Assembly (NCBI GenBank): GCA_964532175.1
Contig: CAZHGP010000014.1
Location: forward strand, 1 to 29,626
Direction: 5' to 3'
Source of the DNA: JAVZCJ01 sp964532175
GTDB lineage: Archaea > Thermoproteota > Nitrososphaeria_A > Caldarchaeales > JAVZCJ01
Length of the DNA: 29,626 bases
Shown piece by piece: positions 15,716 to 23,921 of the stretch (positions are counted from its first letter, which is position 1; the number at the start of each line of letters is the position of its first letter). Both the position numbers and the translations under genes were made by a program. The notes below the pieces were generated by a model. It saw only the letters and a program-made list of their open reading frames with translations, was not told the origin of the DNA and ran no database searches.

Positions 15716-16177
15716 TTAATTAGAGACTAATATTTATCCTAATGTTTATAATATGAAGAAAAATTTAAATTAAGCCACAAAACTTTTTTTAAAAAAATAA
15801 ATGAAGTTTATTTTTATTAAAGACATATGAACCACTCTTTCTATAGGTAATATTTTTATTAGGAAAATAAAGACTTTATTATATATTATGGTTGTTTAAA
15901 AATTTAATTATACTTTAAAGGAATATCAATTGATATCTTTTCAAGGAATAGATAATAGATTAATTTTTAGATTCATACTATTAAATATGATAGCAAAGAT
16001 ACAGAAAAGATTTTACAATATAATTACCAAGATTGTTACAATTATAAATTTATAAGTTGCATAATATATATGTTTTTCTATGTTTTTGAAGTGAGCTCTC
16101 GAATGAAGGTTGAAGAATTTGAAATTAATTAAAAATTTGAATAAAAATCCTTTAAATAAAGAAATGAAAGATTGAAA
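15716..16177. other. 462-bp intergenic region without a recognised gene
   Basis: Very AT-rich spacer between the endonuclease fossil and the permease gene. It holds a 14-bp palindrome (ATATCAATTGATAT, 15923-15936) and a 13-codon open stretch at 16092-16133 (GTG start, contains MKVEEFEIN) that is too short to support. The 3' part presumably holds the permease promoter. I see no RNA gene or repeat family. Confidence 0.4.
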
Positions 16178-17707
16178 ATGGTAAGAAAATATTTATTTTT
16201 CTCAAAGAAAAAAAAGAGGGTTTTAAAGTTATTAAATAATCTATTAAAGAATCAAATTTTATTTTATTATCTTATGTTTGTTATTATTTCACCTATAATT
16301 TATTATGCAATTTTTTCTTCTCTCACTATACCAGAAACGCCTCGAAATATTCAATTAGATTTAATTAAATTTAATGAACCAGATTGGGTTTTTAAACAAG
16401 TAGTATCCATTTATGTATTTTCATTAAGCATTCTTGCTACATTACTTTTTTGGAAATTTAGGCTCACTTTTGCTATGCTTGGTTTTGTTATACTTCTTAT
16501 CTCAAATTTAGTTGAAATAGAACTTGTTGTAAATTATATGAATATGCCTGTAATCTTATTCCTTATAGGTATGATGGTAATAATTCATTATCTTGAAAAA
16601 TTGGGCTTCTTTGATGAGATCTTAAATCGAGCATTGAAATTTACAAAGTATGAACCTAGATTTATGATGATAACCATTATTTTAATATCTTCATTAATGG
16701 CGGCTCTTGTAGATGAAGTAACTTCGATACTTTTTGTAGCAACATTAATATTTAGTATATGTAAGAAGTTTAATCTTAATCCGATGCCTTTTCTTATATC
16801 TGCAATAATGGGCACTAATATAGGTAGTTCTGCTACTGTAGTAGGCAATCCTGTAGGAGTTTATACTGCTATTTATAGTGGATTAAGCTTTATAGATTTT
16901 CTTAAATGGTCTACTCCTGCAGCCATAATATCGACATTAATTATTGCTCTAGTTTTAATTAAAATTAATAAAAAGTATTTAGATAATGCTAGAACGCAGA
17001 TTGGTGAACAACCTATCACTTTAGATGAGAAAAATGCAAAAGTTGCTGCTATAAAAGAAGGTGCAATTATATTTACATGTACATTCTTATTGTTAGTATC
17101 TCATAGTTTAATAGAAAGTTTTCTTAATCTTAGTAAAAATACAGTATTGATAGCTGCTCCTTTAGCGATAACCGCATTAATACTTTTAAAAGAGAAAGAA
17201 AGAGCACGTGAAATATTTATTAAAAGTGTGGATTGGTGGACATTAGTATTCTTCATGTTCCTTTTTTCAATGGCAGCAACATTTGAAAGTACAGGTATTA
17301 CTGCAAAATTATCCTCATTTTTAATTACTTTATTAGGTATAGGTAGCGAAGTTACGATTATTAATACTATTAATACATTTGTAGTATTAACTTTTACGAT
17401 TGGTTTAATGAGTGCCGCTGTAGATAATATAGTGGCTGTTGCCGCTTTGCTTCCTATTGCTGCAGAAATTATTTCATATAACTTACCAAATGGTCACATT
17501 CTTTGGTGGTCTGCTGTTATAGGTGGATGCTATTTTGGTAACTTAACACCTATAGGTTCCACCGCCAATATAATAGCATTAAGTTTACTAGAGAAAGAAT
17601 ACGGTAAATTGATTACATTTAAAAGTTGGATAAAGGTAGGTATATTAGTTACTCTATTATCCACTACAATAGCAGTGATTTACATCATTAGTTTAGCTAT
17701 AATATAA
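16178..17707 (+). CDS. ArsB/NhaD-type (ion transporter superfamily) membrane permease
   Basis: About 509 residues, 11-12 transmembrane helices, basic cytosolic N-terminus (FFSKKKKR). Two inverted half-repeats each carry the family's re-entrant signature: MAALVDEVTSILFVATL with GTNIGSSATVVGNPVG in the first half, and MSAAVDNIVAVAALLPIA with GGCYFGNLTPIGSTANIIA in the second. This is the ArsB/SLC13/NhaD group, covering arsenite, Na+/H+, citrate and dicarboxylate transport; substrate is not readable. The spaced membrane-embedded Asp/Asn pairs make an ion-coupled mechanism likely. TTG 16172 two codons upstream is an alternative start. No arsenic genes are adjacent. A small membrane protein follows 44 bp downstream. 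Confidence 0.85.
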   Translation: MVRKYLFFSKKKKRVLKLLNNLLKNQILFYYLMFVIISPIIYYAIFSSLTIPETPRNIQLDLIKFNEPDWVFKQVVSIYVFSLSILATLLFWKFRLTFAMLGFVILLISNLVEIELVVNYMNMPVILFLIGMMVIIHYLEKLGFFDEILNRALKFTKYEPRFMMITIILISSLMAALVDEVTSILFVATLIFSICKKFNLNPMPFLISAIMGTNIGSSATVVGNPVGVYTAIYSGLSFIDFLKWSTPAAIISTLIIALVLIKINKKYLDNARTQIGEQPITLDEKNAKVAAIKEGAIIFTCTFLLLVSHSLIESFLNLSKNTVLIAAPLAITALILLKEKERAREIFIKSVDWWTLVFFMFLFSMAATFESTGITAKLSSFLITLLGIGSEVTIINTINTFVVLTFTIGLMSAAVDNIVAVAALLPIAAEIISYNLPNGHILWWSAVIGGCYFGNLTPIGSTANIIALSLLEKEYGKLITFKSWIKVGILVTLLSTTIAVIYIISLAII

Positions 17708-17751
17708 GATAGTAAGCTTTATATATTACCATATGAAGTAAAGTTAAGAAA

Positions 17752-18162
17752 ATGTCTGAAGTAAAAAGAGCACGAGATTATTGGAAGGATAGTGCTAACC
17801 TATTATTACAATTTGGCGATATTCTAATAAGAATAGGCATATTTATAACATTAGCATATGGTATATACTATGCCATAGAACTTTTCATAATAATGTTGGG
17901 AGGTGAGCCATTCATCATAGGTAAAGGACGGCCCTTCAATATGTTGATACATTCATTAATTACATTTTTATGTATGGGAATTGTAAGTATATTAGCAGAA
18001 AGACGTTTTAGTGAAAAGAAATTTCGTCATGCAGGTATTATAGCAGTAATAATTGGAGCAATTCTTCTAGTTACAGCCCCAATAGCAGGTCTTATAATAC
18101 TTATAGGTGGTTTTATCGTATTACTTGCAATGGAGCTTAAGCGACCACCTATAACTTTTTAA
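17752..18162 (+). CDS. Small four-helix membrane protein next to the permease
   Basis: 136 residues: soluble N-terminus (VKRARDYWKDSANLLLQF), then hydrophobic helices at about 26-46, 64-83, 91-108 and 110-127, ending in a basic tail. Between helices 1 and 2 is GGEPFIIGKGRPFN. No family recognised. It has its own TATA-like TTTATATATTA at about 17718-17728, centred about 26 nt upstream of the ATG, so leaderless transcription is likely and cotranscription with the permease is not required. Proximity suggests a shared membrane role, but nothing more. Confidence 0.55.
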   Translation: MSEVKRARDYWKDSANLLLQFGDILIRIGIFITLAYGIYYAIELFIIMLGGEPFIIGKGRPFNMLIHSLITFLCMGIVSILAERRFSEKKFRHAGIIAVIIGAILLVTAPIAGLIILIGGFIVLLAMELKRPPITF

Positions 18163-18303
18163 TTTTTTTAAAATTATATAAAAGATTTGATTATTTTGAT
18201 TTCTCCTTGATTATCATAGAATTAATTTGAATGCTTTAATTAAATTATAAATATTCTTTAAATCTTTAGGGTTTTAAGAATTTTTACTTCTTCTAATTAA
18301 TGA

Positions 18304-18314
18304 AAAATTTAAAT
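18304..18314 (+). promoter_or_regulatory. TATA element of the MscS-like gene
   Basis: AATTTAAATAG is centred about 31 nt upstream of ATG 18341. Position predicts a transcript starting within a few bases of the start codon. Confidence 0.4.
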
Positions 18315-18340
18315 AGTCTTAGAATAATTTTGTAAATAAA

Positions 18341-19135
18341 ATGTTTGTTGAAAATATAATCAATTTTATTAATCAGTTTAATATAGAAACAACACGCTTA
18401 ATCATAAGTTTAATTGCTATAATTATAATAGCAATAGTATACAAAATTTTAAGTCGTACTGTTTCACGTATTAGTAAACAACTTGAACTTGAACCTCATA
18501 TAACAAATTCTCTTTTTCTTATTCTTCGTGTAATAATAATAGCTAGTACTATTGCTATTTTATCTACAATATATGAGATACCAGCAACTTGGTTCCTTGG
18601 TGGTTCAGCTCTTATTGGTGCAGCTATTGGTTTTGGGTCATCTCAAACAATAAATAACATAATTGCAGGCTTTTATGTGATTTTAAGTAGACCTTTTAAA
18701 GTAAAAGATTATGTAAAAATAGGTGATAATATAGAAGGTCAAGTAGAAGAAATAACAATAAATTATACAAAATTATATACTCCATCTTTCAATATTCTTA
18801 TGATACCAAATACACAAATAATGAATAGTAGAATTATGAATTGCACTCATGAAGGCTTTATAAGATATGTTTTCTCTTTAAGTTTTCCGCATGGTCTTTC
18901 AAATGAAGAAATTATAAAAAAATGCATAGAGCCTGCAATCGAAGAATTTCATGAAAAATATAGTGAGAAGCAACTTAGAAAACCAGAGTATTATTTTGAA
19001 TCTTTAACTCATATTAGTAAATCTTTTAGAATTCGTATATTTATTCCAAAAGGAGAAGCAAAAATTTTATATCAATTACAACCTGAGTTATTAAATATGA
19101 TTACAAAAAGATGGGAAACAATTATTAAAAAGTAA
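18341..19135 (+). CDS. MscS-family mechanosensitive ion channel
   Basis: 264 residues, compact MscS topology. Opens under membrane tension to release solutes during hypo-osmotic shock; heptamer. TM1 about 12-33, TM2 about 52-75, and the pore helix TM3 within GGSALIGAAIGFGSSQTINNI with the Ala/Gly packing pattern. The beta domain follows (RPFKVKDYVKIGDNIEGQV, ITINYTKLYTPSFNILMIPN), then an alpha/beta C-terminal domain ending near residue 260. The start follows a TATA element with no ribosome-binding site, so leaderless. Monocistronic in appearance, although the glycosyltransferase gene lies 36 bp downstream. Confidence 0.93.
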   Translation: MFVENIINFINQFNIETTRLIISLIAIIIIAIVYKILSRTVSRISKQLELEPHITNSLFLILRVIIIASTIAILSTIYEIPATWFLGGSALIGAAIGFGSSQTINNIIAGFYVILSRPFKVKDYVKIGDNIEGQVEEITINYTKLYTPSFNILMIPNTQIMNSRIMNCTHEGFIRYVFSLSFPHGLSNEEIIKKCIEPAIEEFHEKYSEKQLRKPEYYFESLTHISKSFRIRIFIPKGEAKILYQLQPELLNMITKRWETIIKK

Positions 19136-19171
19136 TATACTTTATAAATTTTAAGAAAAAGTGCGGTTTTT

Positions 19172-19879
19172 ATGTTGAACCCATTAGTTTCAATAATTAT
19201 AACTACAAAAAATGAAGAAAAATATATAGAAAATTGTTTAAAATCTCTTAAAAATCAAACATATAAAAACATAGAAATTATTTTAAGTGATTCATGCTCA
19301 ATAGATAAAACAATAGAAATTGCAAAAAAATATGTTGATAAAATAATTATAGAAAATACAAATATTGCTGCTGGAAGAAATCTTGGAGCAAAAATAGCAA
19401 ATGGAGAAATATTTGTATTTATAGATGCTGATGCTATTCTTTCACCAAATTGGATTGAAGAAATTGTTAAATCATTTAAAATTTCAAATAAAATAGTTGG
19501 TGTAATGGGATATCCATCTCCTTTAGAAGGTTCTCGTAAAGCTGAAAAAATGTGCAAACTTGCATTTTTATTAAAATTTTTTAATTCTTTAAAACTTCCA
19601 GCAGTAGGAGTATGTGCAATAGGCTTCGCTGTAAGAAAAGAAATTTTTGAAAAAATAGGTGGTTTTTATGAAAAATTGAATGTTGCAGAAGATACAGATT
19701 TTTTCTATAAAGTAAGTAATTATGGTAAAATAATTATAAATAATAATGCAAAAACATATAGTTCTTTTAGAAGATATGAAAAAGGCGGATATAGAAAATG
19801 GATAAAATATTGGATTAAAGCTTATGCACAATATATTCTTACAGGTAGAACATTAAAAGAATATGTTTCTTATAGATGA
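19172..19879 (+). CDS. Family 2 glycosyltransferase
   Basis: 235 residues. GT-A fold enzyme that transfers a sugar from a nucleotide or dolichol-phosphate donor. Motifs: VSIIITTKNEEKYIENCLKS (nucleotide-binding start), ILSDSCSIDKT, AAGRNLGAKIANGEIFVFID then the metal-binding DADA, and the acceptor-side VAEDTDFFYKV (ED-type catalytic acid). No transmembrane helices follow the catalytic domain, so it is soluble or peripheral. It is an isolated member with no other glycan genes nearby, so the product is unknown; lipid-linked oligosaccharide or surface glycan assembly is the usual archaeal context. The 3' end is 1 bp from the convergent AMMECR1 gene. Confidence 0.9.
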   Translation: MLNPLVSIIITTKNEEKYIENCLKSLKNQTYKNIEIILSDSCSIDKTIEIAKKYVDKIIIENTNIAAGRNLGAKIANGEIFVFIDADAILSPNWIEEIVKSFKISNKIVGVMGYPSPLEGSRKAEKMCKLAFLLKFFNSLKLPAVGVCAIGFAVRKEIFEKIGGFYEKLNVAEDTDFFYKVSNYGKIIINNNAKTYSSFRRYEKGGYRKWIKYWIKAYAQYILTGRTLKEYVSYR

Positions 19880-19880
19880 A

Positions 19881-20504
19881 TTAAGCAATTTTTCTTTCAA
19901 AAATTTCTCCATTTGGGCTTTCTTCTTCAAATATTTGTGCTTGAAATTTGTATATTTTAACTTTTTTATCAAGCCAAGAAGAAGGATCTAAGCCTGCTTT
20001 TATACATGTTTGGCATAAAAATTCTTCTTCATCCCAATTCCATTCAATAGCAACTTGTGGTAAAAGCAAACCTCTATAAAATCCTTTCTCAACAATCAAT
20101 CCATCTTCTCCAATTTTTATTTTTTTAGGATATTCTTTTGGATCATCAACTTCTATTAATTGTGGAACTGTTAAAACACTTACTTCAATTATTATATTAT
20201 CCATTTCATTAATTTCTACAGGTGGAAATCTAGGATCTTCAGTAGCTGCACTTATAGCAGACCTTATAGTTGCTTCAATTAATGGAAAAATTGGTTGAGG
20301 ATAGCCTATGCATCCTCTTAATTCTTTACCATATTCTCTTATAGCATTCAATGTTACAAATACACCCATTTTCTTAAGAAGATTTTCAGATACTTCAGAA
20401 GGAGGAGAAATAATAATTCCTTTTTCAAGATATTCTATTATTGCTTTTCTAGCAATTTTAACTAATATTTTTCCTTCTTCTAATGATAATTTCATATTTT
20501 TCAT
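19881..20504 (-). CDS. AMMECR1-domain protein
   Basis: 207 residues, full length for archaeal AMMECR1 (COG2078). The invariant LRGCIGYP motif is at about residues 62-69, followed by EDPRFPPV and VEISVLT-like IIEVSVLTVPQ, and the C-terminal QVAIEWNWDEEEFLCQTCIKAGL with WLD. The domain has a compact alpha/beta structure with a conserved Cys in the LRGCIG pocket; its biochemical role is not established, and some members neighbour radical SAM or MEMO genes, absent here. The start overlaps the end of the Mut7-C gene by 4 nt, so it is the last gene of a three-gene operon. Confidence 0.92.
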   Translation of the reverse strand: MKNMKLSLEEGKILVKIARKAIIEYLEKGIIISPPSEVSENLLKKMGVFVTLNAIREYGKELRGCIGYPQPIFPLIEATIRSAISAATEDPRFPPVEINEMDNIIIEVSVLTVPQLIEVDDPKEYPKKIKIGEDGLIVEKGFYRGLLLPQVAIEWNWDEEEFLCQTCIKAGLDPSSWLDKKVKIYKFQAQIFEEESPNGEIFERKIA

Positions 20505-20953
20505 TTTTTTACACCTTCTTTAATTAAATTAATTTTCCTATTTATTTCTTTCCAATGTTTTCCAATCCAATATTTTTTTCCACAAGAAGGGCAATGCCAA
20601 ACTTTTCTTATAGAATTTTTATTTAAAATAAGTAAGCTATTACATAATGGGCATCTTGTTTTTTCAAAATTTATTTTTACATTTATTCCAATTTCTAATA
20701 CTAATTGCTTAAATATACTTATTATATCATTACTTTTAATTAAAATTGCTTTCATATTATTTTTTATTGCTTGATAATATAAATTTTTATCTTTTGTTAA
20801 AATTATTCTATTTTCTAAAGAAGCTTTTTCTAATAAATCTTTATCTTCACCTATCCAATAGACAGTATCATATCCAATTATTCTAAGCCATCTAGCTAAA
20901 CTTCCTAACATAGAATCAACTAAAAATTTTTTCTCATTTTTCATTAAAATCAT
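20501..20953 (-). CDS. Mut7-C RNase-like (PIN-fold) protein with zinc ribbon
   Basis: 150 residues. N-terminal Mut7-C domain (PF01927): FLVDSMLGSLARWLRIIGYD, then IILTKDKNLYYQAI, the acidic pattern of a PIN-like nuclease core. The C-terminal zinc ribbon has CPLCNSLL about 20 residues before CPSCGKKYW and ends GKHWKEI. The domain takes its name from the C-terminus of the C. elegans Mut7 exonuclease, and archaeal proteins are predicted RNases; the substrate is unknown. It follows the CBS gene by 6 nt and overlaps AMMECR1 by 4 nt. Confidence 0.88.
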   Translation of the reverse strand: MILMKNEKKFLVDSMLGSLARWLRIIGYDTVYWIGEDKDLLEKASLENRIILTKDKNLYYQAIKNNMKAILIKSNDIISIFKQLVLEIGINVKINFEKTRCPLCNSLLILNKNSIRKVWHCPSCGKKYWIGKHWKEINRKINLIKEGVKK

Positions 20954-20959
20954 CTAATT

Positions 20960-21592
20960 CTATTCTGTTTCTTCCTCTTCTATTCCTGCTCCTCTTTTAC
21001 TTTTTTCAATTTCAATTCTACATTCTTCACATAAAAATTGTCCATCAATTATTGAAAGAGAATCAGACCATTCTCCACAAGAATCACAATATCCTTCCAT
21101 TAATTCTTGCTTCCTTTCAGCAATAGCGCTTTCAGCTAATTTTATTTTTTCTCTTATTAAATCTATTATTTCAGGTGTTACTTGAAGTACATCCTTTAAA
21201 CTAACTATTCCAACAAGCTTACCTTTGTAAGTAACTATTAATCTACTAACTTTTAAATCATTCATTTTTCTAACAACTTTACTTATTTCATCATCTGGTG
21301 AAGCTTCATAAACTGGAGAAGACATTATTTCTTTAGCTTTTACTTGACTTGGAATTTTATTTTCTGCAATAACTTTATCTATTAAATCTCTTTTAGTAAT
21401 TATTCCGACAGGTTTTCCATTTCTCATTATAACTATACTTCCTATATGGTATTTTCTCATTTTTTCAGCAATAGATTGAATACTATCTTCCTCATTTGCT
21501 TCAATTACTGGGCTTGACATTATTTCTCTAACTTTAACATCTTCAATTATAGAGGAAAGCTCCACCATCATCACCCAATATATTATACGCAT
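20960..21592 (-). CDS. CBS-domain pair protein with C-terminal zinc ribbon
   Basis: Up to 210 residues. Two CBS motifs in tandem: residues about 25-80 (VREIMSSPVIEANEEDSIQS to VGIITKRDLIDKV) and about 88-145 (AKEIMSSPVYEASPDDEIS to LVGIVSLKDVL). A helix follows, then a zinc ribbon CDSCGEWSD...CEEC. CBS pairs bind adenosine nucleotides and sense energy state; the ribbon suggests a protein or nucleic acid partner. Start is uncertain: ATG 21592 is annotated, but ATG 21568 or 21571 (MVELSS or MMVELSS) sit just after GGTGAT and would start close to the first CBS strand. First gene of the CBS-Mut7C-AMMECR1 operon. Confidence 0.88.
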   Translation of the reverse strand: MRIIYWVMMVELSSIIEDVKVREIMSSPVIEANEEDSIQSIAEKMRKYHIGSIVIMRNGKPVGIITKRDLIDKVIAENKIPSQVKAKEIMSSPVYEASPDDEISKVVRKMNDLKVSRLIVTYKGKLVGIVSLKDVLQVTPEIIDLIREKIKLAESAIAERKQELMEGYCDSCGEWSDSLSIIDGQFLCEECRIEIEKSKRGAGIEEEETE

Positions 21593-21694
21593 TATAAGAA
21601 TTTAAGTTCTTCCTTCTTTATCAAATTTAAAATTTTTAAATATAATAATCATAAAAAAAGTTAAATATTTCTAAAAATAAGGAAATAAAAAGGA

Positions 21695-22273
21695 ATGAGC
21701 ATATTCAAAAAATTAAAAGAAAAAATTACTCCTCCTAAAGCAAATATTTCTATATCACTTAAAAAACAAGTATTTACACCAGGCGATAATGTAGAAGGAA
21801 TTGTTTATATAGAATCTCAAGAAGAATTTGATTCTAATGAAATAAGATGTGAATTTGAATGTTTAGAATCTATACGTAGAATAAAAAGATTTTATAATGA
21901 AGCATTAAAAAGAGAAGAAGAAAGAGAAGTTTGGGAAACAACAAAACTTTTTTCAATTAAACCACAATTAAGTGGCCCAATTCATATTTATGAAGGTTTT
22001 AAAGGAAATTTTCCATTTAAAATTCAAACACCTGTAGGATTACCACCTACTTATAAAAGTATGGATAGGAAAGTAAGTTGGTTATTAAAAGGTGTTATTG
22101 CAGTAGATGGTCGACCAGATGCAACAAGTAAAACAATAGAACTTCAATTTTCTCAAGCACCATTAGCTCATGTAGCTCAAGCTCCAAAAATGATCCCATG
22201 CGAATATTGTGGAACATTATTTCCTGAAAATGAAACAAAATGTCCTAATTGTGGAGCTTTTAGAAAAGTTTAA
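21695..22273 (+). CDS. Arrestin-fold (Spo0M/Vps26-like) protein with C-terminal zinc ribbon
   Basis: 192 residues. Beta-rich body with arrestin-like repeats: ANISISLKKQVFTPGDNVEGIVYIES (first strands, typical of arrestin and Spo0M N-domains), a central LSGPIHIYEGFKGNFPFKIQTPVGLPPTYKSM, and VSWLLKGVIAVDGRPDA. C-terminal CEYCGTLFPENETKCPNCGAF is a four-Cys zinc ribbon. Only a single arrestin domain is present, half of a bilobed arrestin. Role unknown; Spo0M family members are linked to membrane or cytoskeletal proteins. A TATA-like TTAAATATT lies about 30 nt upstream of the ATG, which has no good ribosome-binding site. Start of a plus-strand run upstream of the PadR operon. Confidence 0.78.
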   Translation: MSIFKKLKEKITPPKANISISLKKQVFTPGDNVEGIVYIESQEEFDSNEIRCEFECLESIRRIKRFYNEALKREEEREVWETTKLFSIKPQLSGPIHIYEGFKGNFPFKIQTPVGLPPTYKSMDRKVSWLLKGVIAVDGRPDATSKTIELQFSQAPLAHVAQAPKMIPCEYCGTLFPENETKCPNCGAFRKV

Positions 22274-22330
22274 TAAATTAATTTTTTATTATTTAAAAGA
22301 TTTTTTAAAATATTATTAATAAATGGAAAA

Positions 22331-22367
22331 GTTTATATATCGCTTTTAATATCAAAATTAATATCAA
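22331..22367 (+). promoter_or_regulatory. padR operon promoter and putative operator repeats
   Basis: GGAAAA then GTTTATATAT (22331-22340) form a BRE/TATA pair. Immediately downstream, TTAATATCAA occurs at 22346-22355 and again at 22358-22367, 12 bp apart, across the expected start near 22362. GGTGAT (22369-22374) is the ribosome-binding site. The repeats are candidate PadR sites; that is inference. Confidence 0.45.
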
Positions 22368-22377
22368 TGGTGATAAA

Positions 22378-22926
22378 ATGTTTCCATTTAAAAAATGGAT
22401 GAGACATACAGCTCTTGTTCCAAAAGGGCTTTTACGACATTATGTGCTTGAATTATTAAATGAAAAACCTATGTCAGGAGCAGAAATAATGGATGAAATC
22501 GATAAAAGAACGAATGGCTGTTGGAGGCCAAGCCCAGGTTCAGTTTATCCTCTTTTAGCATGGTTGCAAGATAATGGATATATAAAAGAAATGCCTATTG
22601 AAGAAAGTGGAGTAAAATATTATACGCTTACAGAAAAAGGTAAAAAACTTTTAGAAGAACAAAGGAAAGTAAAAGAAAAGCTTAGAGAAGAAGCAAAATT
22701 TTTAGGTCCACCATTTTTAGAACCTTTATTATTTAAAATACCTTTTGAAAAAATTGCTGGAATACAAAAATCTATGAGAAGGCTTATGATAGCATTTTTT
22801 GATCTTGGAAGTAATTTAGGAAAAACATTTTCAGAAGAAGCTATTAAAGAAGTTCAAAAAATTATAGATGAAACTGCAGAAAAAATTGAAGAAATAAATA
22901 AGAAATTGAAAAGTGAAGAAAAATGA
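22378..22926 (+). CDS. PadR-family transcriptional regulator
   Basis: 182 residues. N-terminal winged helix: LLRHYVLELLNEKPMSGAEIMDEIDKR, then RPSPGSVYPLLAWLQDNGYIKEMPIEE and YYTLTEKGKKLL, the PadR signature. A long C-terminal helical region (about 105-182) gives dimerisation, ending in a Lys/Glu coiled coil. PadR proteins commonly repress multidrug exporters and respond to the exported drug or a lipid; the ABC-2 exporter overlaps by 4 nt downstream. Repeats between its TATA box and start codon fit autorepression. Confidence 0.94.
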   Translation: MFPFKKWMRHTALVPKGLLRHYVLELLNEKPMSGAEIMDEIDKRTNGCWRPSPGSVYPLLAWLQDNGYIKEMPIEESGVKYYTLTEKGKKLLEEQRKVKEKLREEAKFLGPPFLEPLLFKIPFEKIAGIQKSMRRLMIAFFDLGSNLGKTFSEEAIKEVQKIIDETAEKIEEINKKLKSEEK

Positions 22927-23921
22927 ATGAAGTAATAAAAGCTGAGGGATTAACTAAAATTTTTAATAAAAATTTAGTAGCAGTAGACCATATTAACTTT
23001 AGTGTAAAAGATGGAGAAATATTTGGATTTCTAGGTCCAAATGGAGCAGGAAAAACAACAACTATTAATATGTTGATAACAATTTTAAAACCAACTGAAG
23101 GTAAAGCATCTATTTTAGGATATGATATTGTGAAACAAGCACATGAAGTAAGGAAATTAATAGGTGTTGTGCCACAAGAATATACTGCAGATGAAGACTT
23201 AACAGGTTATGAAAATATAATTCTATGTGCAGATTTATATGGAATTCCTCGTGAAATATCTAAGAAGCGTGCTATTGAACTTTTAGAACTTGTTGAATTA
23301 AAAGAATTTAAGGATAAAAAAGTTGAAACATACTCTGGAGGTATGCGTCGTAGACTTGAACTTGCATGTGGACTTATTAATCGACCAAAAGTTTTATTCT
23401 TAGACGAACCTACATTAGGTTTGGATGTTCAAACAAGAACTGCAACATGGGAATACATCAAAAAACTTAAGGAAGAATATAATATGACAATTTTCATGAC
23501 TACTCATTATTTAGAAGAAGCAGATGCACTTTGTGATCGTATTTCTATAATTGACCATGGAAAAATAATTGTAACAGGTACTCCTAGTGAGCTTAAAGAT
23601 AGTCTAGGTGGCGACATAATAAACATAAGCATTAAGGAGAATGATGATGTGAGCGAAATTATTCGTAATGTTGAAAATGTTAAGGATGTTAGAATTGAAA
23701 ATGGTTCATATTATATTAAGGCTGTATATGGAGAAGTGACAGCACCACTTATAATTGAGGCTTTACGAAAAAGAGGTTATACTGTTACAAAGCTTTCACT
23801 TACAGAACCAACTTTAAATGAAGTTTACTTGGAATATACTGGTAAGTCGATGCGTGATATGGAAGAATCTAAAGAGGATTTTAGAGCACGTAGAATAACT
23901 TTAAGGAGGGCAAGAGCATGA
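22923..23921 (+). CDS. ABC-2 type exporter ATP-binding protein (DrrA-like)
   Basis: 332 residues. Walker A GPNGAGKTTT, Q-loop VVPQEYTADEDLT, ABC signature SGGMRRRLELACGL, Walker B VLFLDEPTLGLD, H-loop FMTTHYLEEAD. The C-terminal extension (about 225-332, GDIINISIKENDDVSE and RRARA tail) matches DrrA-like drug or polysaccharide exporters. Begins ATGA overlapping the padR stop and overlaps the permease start in the same way, so translation is coupled through the three-gene operon. Confidence 0.94.
   Translation: MNEVIKAEGLTKIFNKNLVAVDHINFSVKDGEIFGFLGPNGAGKTTTINMLITILKPTEGKASILGYDIVKQAHEVRKLIGVVPQEYTADEDLTGYENIILCADLYGIPREISKKRAIELLELVELKEFKDKKVETYSGGMRRRLELACGLINRPKVLFLDEPTLGLDVQTRTATWEYIKKLKEEYNMTIFMTTHYLEEADALCDRISIIDHGKIIVTGTPSELKDSLGGDIINISIKENDDVSEIIRNVENVKDVRIENGSYYIKAVYGEVTAPLIIEALRKRGYTVTKLSLTEPTLNEVYLEYTGKSMRDMEESKEDFRARRITLRRARA

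Noticed and set aside
15923..15936. 14-bp palindrome ATATCAATTGATAT in the long spacer
   Set aside because: In DNA this AT-rich, a few palindromes of this length are expected by chance, and it is not at a promoter or between paired genes.
16092..16133. 13-codon open stretch (GTG start) upstream of the permease
   Set aside because: Too short, with no ribosome-binding site or conserved pattern to support it.
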